In this document: piece by piece, positions 8,226-14,378 of the stretch
Position numbering within the stretch: position 1 is the stretch's first letter
Layout of the letters: each line of letters opens with the position of its first letter
Source of the DNA: VAZQ01 sp036502925
GTDB lineage: Bacteria > Pseudomonadota > Alphaproteobacteria > Rhizobiales > Xanthobacteraceae
Direction of reading: 5' to 3'
Assembly (NCBI GenBank): GCA_036502925.1
Contig: DASXXS010000270.1
Span: 1 to 31,166, forward strand
DNA length: 31,166 bases
Made by a program: the position numbers and the translations under genes
Notes under the pieces: model-generated
Databases searched by the model: none
The model's input: the letters and a program-made list of their open reading frames with translations, nothing else
Told to the model about the DNA's origin: nothing

Positions 8226-9041
8226 TTGCGTCTCACCGTCGCCACATGGAACATCAATTCGGTGCGCCTGCGCATCGATCTGGTGGCCAAGTTCATCAAG
8301 GCGGTGCGCCCGGACGTCCTCTGCCTGCAGGAAACCAAGTGCCCGGACGACAAGTTTCCGCTCAAGCGCTTCAAGCGGCTCGGCTACGAGAACGTCGCCC
8401 TTAACGGACAGAAGGGCTATCACGGCGTCGCAGTGCTCTCGCGCCTGCCCTTCGATTCCTTCCAGGCGCAGGACTATTGCGGCAAGACCGATTGCCGTCA
8501 CATGTCGGCCGTGCTGGGCGAGCGGGCGGGACTGCGCGACCCCGTCACCCTGCACAATTTCTACGTCCCGGCCGGCGGCGATATTCCGGACCCGGCGGTC
8601 AATCCGAAATTCGCGCACAAGCTCGCCTTCCTCGAGGAGATGCGCGCGCGGCCGAGCTTGCGGCCGGGGACGCGCGAGCGCGCGATCCTGGTCGGCGACC
8701 TCAATGTGGCGCCGCTCGAGCACGATGTCTGGAGCCACAAGCAAATGTCGCGCGTCGTCTCGCATACTCCGGTCGAGTGCGCGAAGCTGATCTCGGCGCA
8801 GCAAAGCGGCGGATGGGTCGATGCCATGCGCATGCGCGTGCCCGAGCCGGCCAAGCTCTACACCTGGTGGAGCTACCGCTCGTCCGATTGGGAGAGCGCG
8901 GACAAAGGCCGCCGGCTCGATCACATCTGGGTGGCGCCGACACTCGCCGACCGGGTCGCCGACCTGCAGGTCCGCAAGGGCCTGCGCGGCGGCTTGCGCC
9001 CCTCCGACCACGTGCCGGTGACCGCCACCCTCGAGCTGTAG
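8226..9041 (+). CDS. xthA: Exodeoxyribonuclease III (class II AP endonuclease)
   Basis: 271 residues. Base-excision repair enzyme that cuts at abasic sites and has 3'-5' exonuclease activity. Motifs of the exonuclease-endonuclease-phosphatase fold: ATWNINSVR (7 onward, metal-binding Asn), CLQETKCPD (Glu ligand), NFYVPAGGD, GDLNVAPLEHDVW, and the terminal RRLDHIWV and PSDHVPV (catalytic Asp-His). The start is a TTG: AGGAAA overlaps the lolA stop and lies just ahead of it, and the protein-like frame begins there (LRLTVATWNIN), with no in-frame ATG close by. Translational coupling to lolA is plausible. Confidence 0.95.
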   Translation: MRLTVATWNINSVRLRIDLVAKFIKAVRPDVLCLQETKCPDDKFPLKRFKRLGYENVALNGQKGYHGVAVLSRLPFDSFQAQDYCGKTDCRHMSAVLGERAGLRDPVTLHNFYVPAGGDIPDPAVNPKFAHKLAFLEEMRARPSLRPGTRERAILVGDLNVAPLEHDVWSHKQMSRVVSHTPVECAKLISAQQSGGWVDAMRMRVPEPAKLYTWWSYRSSDWESADKGRRLDHIWVAPTLADRVADLQVRKGLRGGLRPSDHVPVTATLEL

Positions 9042-9214
9042 CGATCAAGCGGGGCACGCCCGCGCATGCGCCCGATAGCGGCGTCCGGCGACGACTGGGC
9101 CAACCGTATTCTCAACGGGGGTAACCCCGGGCACCCGGGTGAAACATGCCGCAGCGCGTAAATTTGCCTCACCTGCTTCATAAATTTAATGTTAAGAAAG
9201 TCTTTCGCGCTCCC

Positions 9215-9242
9215 CGTCCGTCGGATATTCTGCGTCCGTCGG
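9215..9242. repeat. Direct repeat CGTCCGTCGG x2, 18-base period
   Basis: CGTCCGTCGG occurs at 9215-9224 and 9233-9242, about 45-70 bases before the ATG of the next gene. An 18-base period is nearly two helix turns, so it could be a binding site for a regulator. A small hairpin AAGAGA-AAA-TCTCTT follows at 9247-9261. Both are seen directly; any role is speculative. Confidence 0.4.
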
Positions 9243-9285
9243 TAAAAAGAGAAAATCTCTTCGGGGGGCACCGGGGAGGTGGGAA

Positions 9286-9714
9286 ATGCGCATTGGCGCG
9301 GCTCGGATTGCGGCCATCATAATCGCAATGGCGGTTTCACCCGCCTCGGCAACAAAGCGGATCGCGGACGATCCGGGCGGCCAGCTCGGACCTTATCTTC
9401 AAAAGCTCGACGCCCTGCGCAGCTCGGGCGAGCGGGTCAGGATCGACGGGCGCTGTCTGTCGGCCTGCACGATGGTGCTCGGCGCCATCCCGCGCGATCA
9501 CATCTGCGTCACGCCCCGGGCGCAGTTCGGGTTCCACGCCGCCTGGCGCCCCGAGGCCGGACACCAGGTGACCAGCCCCGAGGGAACCGAGCTTCTGATG
9601 AGCAACTATCCGCAGCAGGTCCGCGAGTGGATCGCACGGCGCGGCGGCTTGTCGCCTCACATGATGTATCTCGCCGGCCGCGAGCTGGCATCCATGTACC
9701 CGACCTGCCCTTAA
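9286..9714 (+). CDS. Small exported ClpP-like hypothetical protein
   Basis: 142 residues, start supported by GGGGAGG. A signal peptide (hydrophobic IAAIIIAMAVSPASA, cleavage near residue 22) sends it to the periplasm. The middle has GRCLSACTMVLGAIP (55-69) and AQFGFHAAW (79-87). The Ser in CLSAC (S59) and the His in GFH (H84) sit where the ClpP/SppA fold has its nucleophile and general base. The SPGG oxyanion loop seen in larger relatives is absent, so it may be a reduced or inactive version. I recall similar proteins annotated as hypothetical in Bradyrhizobium. It faces the larger ClpP-like gene tail to tail. No function can be assigned. Confidence 0.75.
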   Translation: MRIGAARIAAIIIAMAVSPASATKRIADDPGGQLGPYLQKLDALRSSGERVRIDGRCLSACTMVLGAIPRDHICVTPRAQFGFHAAWRPEAGHQVTSPEGTELLMSNYPQQVREWIARRGGLSPHMMYLAGRELASMYPTCP

Positions 9715-9727
9715 AGCATTTTCAGGA

Positions 9728-9765
9728 AGAGTGGTTTCTCTATCCGGTCTGTGTGAAACCGCTCT
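9728..9765. repeat. Long imperfect hairpin between two convergent genes
   Basis: AGAGTGGTTTC (9728-9738) and GAAACCGCTCT (9755-9765) pair over 11 positions (ten Watson-Crick, one G-T), with a 16-base loop. Preceded by AAAGCATTTTCAG. It looks like a decayed copy of the AAAGCATTTTC...GTGGATACCGGTT repeat I recall from Hyphomicrobiales. In this position it could terminate transcription of both convergent genes, though there is no clear T run. Confidence 0.45.
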
Positions 9766-9809
9766 GGCGCACGGCGTGGCGAATGCGGGCCATCCTTGCG
9801 GGTTGAGAA

Positions 9810-11522
9810 TTATTCGACGTGATCGACGAGACGATCGATTGTCCATGGGATGAAATGGCAAGGCAGACTCTTATCTGCGTAGCGGCTGTTAAGCTCCACC
9901 ACGTCGCCAATTCTCACCGCCATGTTTTCCGGGATCGCAGCCCTCGTAGGGCGATTACCGCCTTCCGGGTATCGCTCGACTGTCGCGCGCTTGAGGGAGA
10001 GATAAGCCGGACTGATCTTTGCCCCCAATCGGGCTTCGACCCTTCGCGTTATGGCCAACGCTTCCTCGCCCGACACGAAGCCTGTCACCCGCCCTGTCAC
10101 GTGTTGCGGCTCCTCGGCAATATGCAAGCCGCAGCCTTGTTGCACAGGTTCGGATTGCGCTGGTGTATCGGGCGCACTCAAGGCGGATCGAGCCGTCTCC
10201 GGTCGCGCGGCAACTGGTGCGGCCGGTGTATTCTGCGCGCGCGTCGGCCCCTGAGCGGCCGGCGGCGACAGCGCCCTCAGTGTTCCGGCGTCCAGATAGG
10301 GAATCGGCTTCTTCGGTAACGCCACAGCTACGGCATTGCGCGCTGCTTCATCGCAGCTCCTTCGCAACTTCGCGTACGCCGCCGAAAATCCATGCATGTT
10401 CAGCGTCGCGCCGGCGGCCGGCTCGGACAGTCCGATCGTTGCGGTGTCGCCGAGCGCATCGAACGTGCTTGCCGGCACCGAGGTCGAACGCGCATCGAGT
10501 TCCCGTGACGGGATTTGGTACGGCAGATCAAACCGATGCCCGTTCACGCTGAGGAAGCGCGCCCAGGCGCTCAAGGTGTCGGAGTCGTCATGCGGCCGCG
10601 CCAGCGCCAGACGGATGGCTTGCCCCACGCCGCAGTCCAGGCTCACGAAACCGTCAAGATACCGGACCGGGTCGCTTTCGGTGCGCGCGAAAAATCTCTT
10701 GCTCATTGCAGGCGCGGGCTTGTCGACGAACTGCCACCCGGTTTCGCCGAACTCTCTCCGATCGATTCCAAAGCGCACGAGTTCCTCCCGCTCGAGGAAC
10801 CTCTTCGACTCAAACGGAACGGCGGCGGCCGCCCTGAACAGGGCCTCGTCGATTCCCATCTCGCGCAGATATTCGTGAATGCGCGCATGGGCGAGTCTCT
10901 TTGCCTCGCCGAGAAGGGCGCCGCGCGGCTGCGTCTTGGCCGGATCAAATCCGACGTCGTGAATACCAAGCTTCACCCACGGCGGGATACGGCGGACGGC
11001 GCCCCCCGCGACAGCATAGACACATGCCGAATTGCACATCGCGACGGCCGGGTCGAATTCCGCGTCGAGCTCCTGTCCGGAGCGTTTCTGCGCCTCGCAT
11101 GATTGTTCAAGCGGCTTGTCCCGATCGCAGCCGAGTGGGATCGTGTGCGCAACGCTGACCTCAAACTTTTGCTCGCGGATCAGCCGGCCGAGCTCGATCG
11201 AGCCGACGATCGAGCCTCCCGGCGAGTGGAAATAGATCGGCGGCCGCCGGCGCCCCAGTTTGGTCAGCAGCCGGCGCAGGCGCTGAGCGGTGCCGGGGTC
11301 GATTTTTCCCTCCGCCGCGATCCATTCATTGCAGCCGGGTCCACACGCATCCGCTTCGCCCCGGGCTAGAAAAAATTCGAGCGGCGCCATCGCCGCCACG
11401 TTGGCTCCGGCCGGCGCCGCCTTGGCGGGATCCGACGTCGCTCCGGCCGCGACCACCGCCTCGCCCGCGAGGGCGGAGGCAAGCACAGCAAGCATGATCG
11501 CAAGCGGACGAGGAGTCGGCAT
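9810..11522 (-). CDS. Exported ClpP-fold-like protein with C-terminal extensions (COG3904-like), unknown function
   Basis: About 570 residues from the ATG at 11522. A signal peptide (LAIMLAVLASALAGEAVVAAG) precedes a ClpP/crotonase-like domain (about 55-235). It holds CGPGCNEWIAAEGKI, FHSPGGSIVGS (SPGG at 100-103, the oxyanion loop), CNSAC (S165, likely nucleophile) and KLGIHDV (H188, likely base). This layout matches the periplasmic COG3904-type proteins related to ClpP and SppA. A second region (about 270-400) ends in a GFSAAYAKLRRSC helix. A Pro/Ala-rich linker (about 405-460) joins a C-terminal segment with GDVVELNSRY and LPCHFIPWTI that I do not recognise. No membrane anchor is seen beyond the signal. 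An in-frame TTG at 11543 is a less likely start. Could be a peptidase or a binding protein; activity is unproven. Confidence 0.8.
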   Translation of the reverse strand: MPTPRPLAIMLAVLASALAGEAVVAAGATSDPAKAAPAGANVAAMAPLEFFLARGEADACGPGCNEWIAAEGKIDPGTAQRLRRLLTKLGRRRPPIYFHSPGGSIVGSIELGRLIREQKFEVSVAHTIPLGCDRDKPLEQSCEAQKRSGQELDAEFDPAVAMCNSACVYAVAGGAVRRIPPWVKLGIHDVGFDPAKTQPRGALLGEAKRLAHARIHEYLREMGIDEALFRAAAAVPFESKRFLEREELVRFGIDRREFGETGWQFVDKPAPAMSKRFFARTESDPVRYLDGFVSLDCGVGQAIRLALARPHDDSDTLSAWARFLSVNGHRFDLPYQIPSRELDARSTSVPASTFDALGDTATIGLSEPAAGATLNMHGFSAAYAKLRRSCDEAARNAVAVALPKKPIPYLDAGTLRALSPPAAQGPTRAQNTPAAPVAARPETARSALSAPDTPAQSEPVQQGCGLHIAEEPQHVTGRVTGFVSGEEALAITRRVEARLGAKISPAYLSLKRATVERYPEGGNRPTRAAIPENMAVRIGDVVELNSRYADKSLPCHFIPWTIDRLVDHVE

Positions 11523-11582
11523 GGCATCGTCGTGTCGTGGCAAAGCGGAGCCAGCAATACCACAACCGCGGAGCGATCGCGA

Positions 11583-12047
11583 CTAGCTGGGATCGCGACC
11601 GTCCAGGATGCCGCGCACGGCGTAGATATCGGCCGCGGATTGATTGCTTCGCGTCGCCAGGATATCGCGCAGCTTCTCCGCCGCGCTCGGATACCCGTCC
11701 AGCATCTTGAGGAAAAGGCCGCGCGGGATGCGCAGCACGGTGGAAGGCTCGCGCGCCGTCGCGGTCGCCGGACGCGTGGTCTCGGTGAGCAAGGCGATCT
11801 CGCCGATGAGCGCGCCGCGTCCCACCACCAGCGGCTCGGTTTCCTCCGCATGGCCGGTTGAGAGGCTGAAGGAGCCCTCCTGGATAACATAGCCCGCATC
11901 GGCGTCGTCGCCCGCCGCGAACAGCACCTCGCCGTCATGCACGTAGCGGCTTTCGGCGCCGATCGCCAGGATGCGCAACGCGTCGCGTCCCAACTGGCCG
12001 AGCGTTGGCACGCGTTCAAAAAATGCGATGTCGTCCTCGATGGTCAT
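11583..12047 (-). CDS. Cyclic nucleotide-binding-domain protein (no DNA-binding domain)
   Basis: 154 residues forming one cNMP-binding beta-roll. Landmarks are YVHDGEVLFAAGDDADAGYVIQEG (in parts: GEVLFAAGD, GYVIQEGSFSL), then GEIALLTETTRPATATA, the phosphate-binding cassette with the conserved Glu and Arg. The protein ends about 35 residues after the cassette, so there is no Crp-type helix-turn-helix. It is probably a sensor or adaptor, not a transcription factor. It starts 12 bases after cenR ends, on the same strand, so a shared transcript is likely. Whether it still binds cAMP or cGMP cannot be told; the Arg is followed by Pro where CRP has Thr/Ala. Confidence 0.88.
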   Translation of the reverse strand: MTIEDDIAFFERVPTLGQLGRDALRILAIGAESRYVHDGEVLFAAGDDADAGYVIQEGSFSLSTGHAEETEPLVVGRGALIGEIALLTETTRPATATAREPSTVLRIPRGLFLKMLDGYPSAAEKLRDILATRSNQSAADIYAVRGILDGRDPS

Positions 12048-12059
12048 GGACGGACGAAT

Positions 12060-12746
12060 TCACGGCACCAGTTTGTAGCCGCCGGCCTCGGTAACCAGAA
12101 TTGCCGGGCTGGCGGCGTCCCGTTCGACTTTTTGCCGCAGCCGGTAGATGTGCGTCTCGAGCGTATGCGTGGTGACACCGGAATTGTAGCCCCACACTTC
12201 CTGCAGCAGCATCTCGCGCGATACCGGCCGCTGGCCGGCGCGATAGAGATAGCGCAGGATCGCGGTCTCCTTTTCGGTGAGGCGAACCTTGTTGCCCTTG
12301 GAGTTGAGCAGCAGCTTGGAGCTCGGCCGGAACGTATAGGGGCCGATATTGAACACCGCGTCCTCGCTGGCCTCGTGCTGGCGCAGCTGCGCGCGAATCC
12401 GCGCCAGCAGCACGGCGAAGCGGAACGGCTTGGCCACATAATCGTAGGCGCCGGATTCGAGGCCCAGGATGGTGTCCGAGTCGGTATCGTGACCGGTCAG
12501 CATGATGATCGGCGCCTTGAAGCCGTTCTTGCGCAGAATACGGACCGCCTCGCGGCCGTCGACATCGGGGAGCCCGACATCCATGATGACGAGATCGATC
12601 TGTCCGGCCTTGGCGCACTGCACGCCTTTGGCGCCGGTTTCGACCGCGATCGATTCGAATTCCTCGTGCAGCGCCAGCTGCTCGACCAATGCGTCGCGCA
12701 GCTCCGCCTCGTCATCCACGATCAGAATCTTGCGGGTATTCGACAT
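12060..12746 (-). CDS. cenR: OmpR-family response regulator, CenR-like
   Basis: 228 residues. Receiver domain with acidic pair D11/D12, phospho-acceptor D56 in VIMDVGLPDVDG, Thr in MLTGHDTDSDTILGLESGAYDY (parts: MLTGHD, GAYDY) and Lys in VAKPFRF. A C-terminal winged helix follows with RLTEKETAILRYLYRAG and GVTTHTLETHIYRLRQK, the recognition helix. The match to the Caulobacter CenR sequence as I recall it is close across the whole length, including PFRFAVLLARIRAQLR. CenR controls cell-envelope genes with the kinase CenK and is essential in Caulobacter. No kinase gene is in the window. The ATG at 12746 is preceded by a TTG in frame. Divergent from the L,D-transpeptidase gene, an envelope gene that could be a target. 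Confidence 0.85.
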   Translation of the reverse strand: MSNTRKILIVDDEAELRDALVEQLALHEEFESIAVETGAKGVQCAKAGQIDLVIMDVGLPDVDGREAVRILRKNGFKAPIIMLTGHDTDSDTILGLESGAYDYVAKPFRFAVLLARIRAQLRQHEASEDAVFNIGPYTFRPSSKLLLNSKGNKVRLTEKETAILRYLYRAGQRPVSREMLLQEVWGYNSGVTTHTLETHIYRLRQKVERDAASPAILVTEAGGYKLVP

Positions 12747-12863
12747 CAATTCGGGCCTGGAGCATTCATCTTCAGGCGAAGTAGAACATTCGGGGCCAAA
12801 AGAGCAAGCAGGACTTGGTCATTAGATGAATCGCCTCTCGATCCGGACACGCACTGTAAGCCG

Positions 12864-13394
12864 ATGCGGCAATTGATCTTTTCTCTGATTCGCGTGCGCC
12901 CGGGGACGTCTGGTGCAAGCCGCGGCGTGTTGTTGGCCGGCCGGCACGCGATCCCGGTGGCGCTCGGACGGTCGGGCGTCGCGGCCGGCAAGCGCGAGGG
13001 CGACGGCGCCACGCCGCGCGGACGGTTTCGCCTGATCCGCCTGTGGTGGCGGGCCGATCGGGCGCCGCGGCCCCACACCCTGCTGCCGGTGCGCCGCATC
13101 GATCCGGCGCTCGCCTGGTGTGAAAATCGCGCCGACCGCCGCTACAACCGTCCGTTCCGACGCTCGGCCAATGAACCAGGCGACCGCCTCTGGCGCCATG
13201 ATCGGCTTTACGACCTGGTGATCGAGCTCTCGCACAACACGCGCCCGCGCGTCGCGGGTCGCGGCAGCGCCGTGTTCGTGCATGTGGCACGCCCCGACCG
13301 CTCCGCCACGGCCGGCTGCGTGGCGCTCGATGCCAGGGATTTGCGGCGGCTGCTCGGCCGGCTTGGGCCGCGGACACAGATCGAGATTGGGTGA
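12864..13394 (+). CDS. YkuD-domain L,D-transpeptidase-like protein
   Basis: 176 residues. YkuD fold: GDGATPRGRFRLI (47-59) and HVARPDRSATAGCVAL, giving the catalytic His140 and Cys152 of the HX(n)[ST]xGC motif. These enzymes make 3-3 cross-links in peptidoglycan or attach proteins to it, through a Cys thioester. No signal peptide is obvious: the N-terminus (MRQLIFSLIRVRPG) has only a short hydrophobic run, so export is uncertain. Many such stand-alone rhizobial proteins share this form. I start at the ATG at 12864; the frame is open further upstream but there it lies opposite cenR. Divergent from cenR with a 117-base gap, convergent with yggS. Confidence 0.85.
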   Translation: MRQLIFSLIRVRPGTSGASRGVLLAGRHAIPVALGRSGVAAGKREGDGATPRGRFRLIRLWWRADRAPRPHTLLPVRRIDPALAWCENRADRRYNRPFRRSANEPGDRLWRHDRLYDLVIELSHNTRPRVAGRGSAVFVHVARPDRSATAGCVALDARDLRRLLGRLGPRTQIEIG

Positions 13395-13414
13395 CGGCTG
13401 CCCCTCCCCATTGT

Positions 13415-13490
13415 CATGGCCGGACTTTGTTACGGCCATCTCGATGAGGGTCGCGCAGTGCTCGCCTTATCGAGATCGCCGGGACACAAG
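13415..13490. repeat. Intergenic palindromic repeat (CATGGCCGG type)
   Basis: GGCCATCTCGAT (13434-13445) pairs with ATCGAGATCGCC (13469-13480) at 11 of 12 positions. The outer flanks CATGGCCGGACTTTGT and CCGGGACACAAGGGCG are roughly complementary. This resembles the CATGGCCGGGCTTGTCCCGGCCAT repeats I recall as abundant in Bradyrhizobium and Rhodopseudomonas, here in degraded form. It fills most of the gap between the convergent L,D-transpeptidase and yggS genes and may end both transcripts. Confidence 0.6.
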
Positions 13491-13544
13491 GGCGTTTACG
13501 CCGGTCTTCGCGGGCTATGCCCGGCGAGGACACCGTGCGGAGGG

Positions 13545-14255
13545 CTACCGCCCCCTCTCCCCGAAAATCGCCGTGCCGACCCGCACATGGGTCGCCCCGA
13601 ACGTGATCGCCAAGGCGAAATCGGCGCTCATTCCCATGGAGAGGAGGCGGAGGCCGTTGCGGTGCGCGATCTTGGTGGTGAGCGCGAAATGGGGTGCCGG
13701 CGGCTCGCCCAGGGGCGGCAGGCACATCAGCCCGGCGATCGGCAGCCTGTAGGATTCCCTGCAGCGCCGCAGAAAATCGTCGGCGTCCTGCGGCAGGACG
13801 CCCGATTTCTGCGGCTCGCCGCCGGTATTGATCTCGGCGAACAGGAGCGGGGCGCGGCCCTGCTTGGCAATCTCCCGGGCCAGCGCCTCGCACAGCGACG
13901 GCCTATCGACCGAATGAATGGCATCGAACAGCGCCACCGCCTCCTTGGCCTTGTTGGATTGCAACGGCCCGACCAGATGCAGCTCGCTGGTTGGAAACCT
14001 CGCACGCAAGGCCGGCCACTTCGCCATCGCCTCCTGCACCCGGTTCTCGCCGAAGACGCGCTGACCCGCCGCCAGCACCGGCGCGATCGCCTCCGCGCCG
14101 AAGGTCTTCGATACCGCCACCAGCGTCACCTCGGCCGGATCGCGCCGCGCTTTGGCGCAGGCCTGGCCGATGTCCTCGAGCACGGCCTTGAGCCGGGACG
14201 GCGCGTCCGTCCCATTGCGTGCCTGATCTTGCCTGCGATTCATTGCCGTCGTCAT
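13545..14255 (-). CDS. yggS: YggS/PROSC family pyridoxal-phosphate homeostasis protein
   Basis: About 236 residues. A single-domain alanine-racemase-like barrel that binds PLP and helps control free PLP and amino-acid pools; no catalytic turnover is established. The PLP lysine is K50 in LVAVSKTFG. Other family marks are GENRVQEAMAKWPAL, LHLVGPLQSNKAKEAV, SVDRPSL, FAEINTGGEPQKSG, GLMCLPP, LSMGMSADFALAI and THVRVGTAIFG. The N-terminus begins at an ATG at 14255; a second ATG at 14243 would remove four residues. A frame open far upstream is only the reverse of leuS. Divergent from leuS with 123 bases between, which must hold both promoters. Confidence 0.93.
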   Translation of the reverse strand: MTTAMNRRQDQARNGTDAPSRLKAVLEDIGQACAKARRDPAEVTLVAVSKTFGAEAIAPVLAAGQRVFGENRVQEAMAKWPALRARFPTSELHLVGPLQSNKAKEAVALFDAIHSVDRPSLCEALAREIAKQGRAPLLFAEINTGGEPQKSGVLPQDADDFLRRCRESYRLPIAGLMCLPPLGEPPAPHFALTTKIAHRNGLRLLSMGMSADFALAITFGATHVRVGTAIFGERGR

Positions 14256-14378
14256 TGCACCACCGCGGATTCTTCCCAAATAGCACGGCGACCGGCGCCA
14301 GGTCGCCCGGGCGTTGACCAGTCCGCGCCTTTCGTGGCCTAACTCCGGCCCACGTTCCCGCAGCCGGATCGAGCTACG

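Noticed and set aside
7293..9011. Long minus-strand open frame opposite lolA and xthA
   Set aside because: High-GC shadow frame; the plus-strand proteins are clear family members and the reverse product matches nothing.
9117..9136. GGGGTAACCCC and CACCCGGGTG as a terminator of xthA
   Set aside because: Stems are short and no T run follows; not enough to call.
9188..9199. CtrA-like TTAATGTTAA
   Set aside because: The spacing between the two TTAA halves is 2, not 7.
11937..12863. Upstream extension of the L,D-transpeptidase frame
   Set aside because: Lies opposite cenR, which is certain, and adds no recognisable domain.
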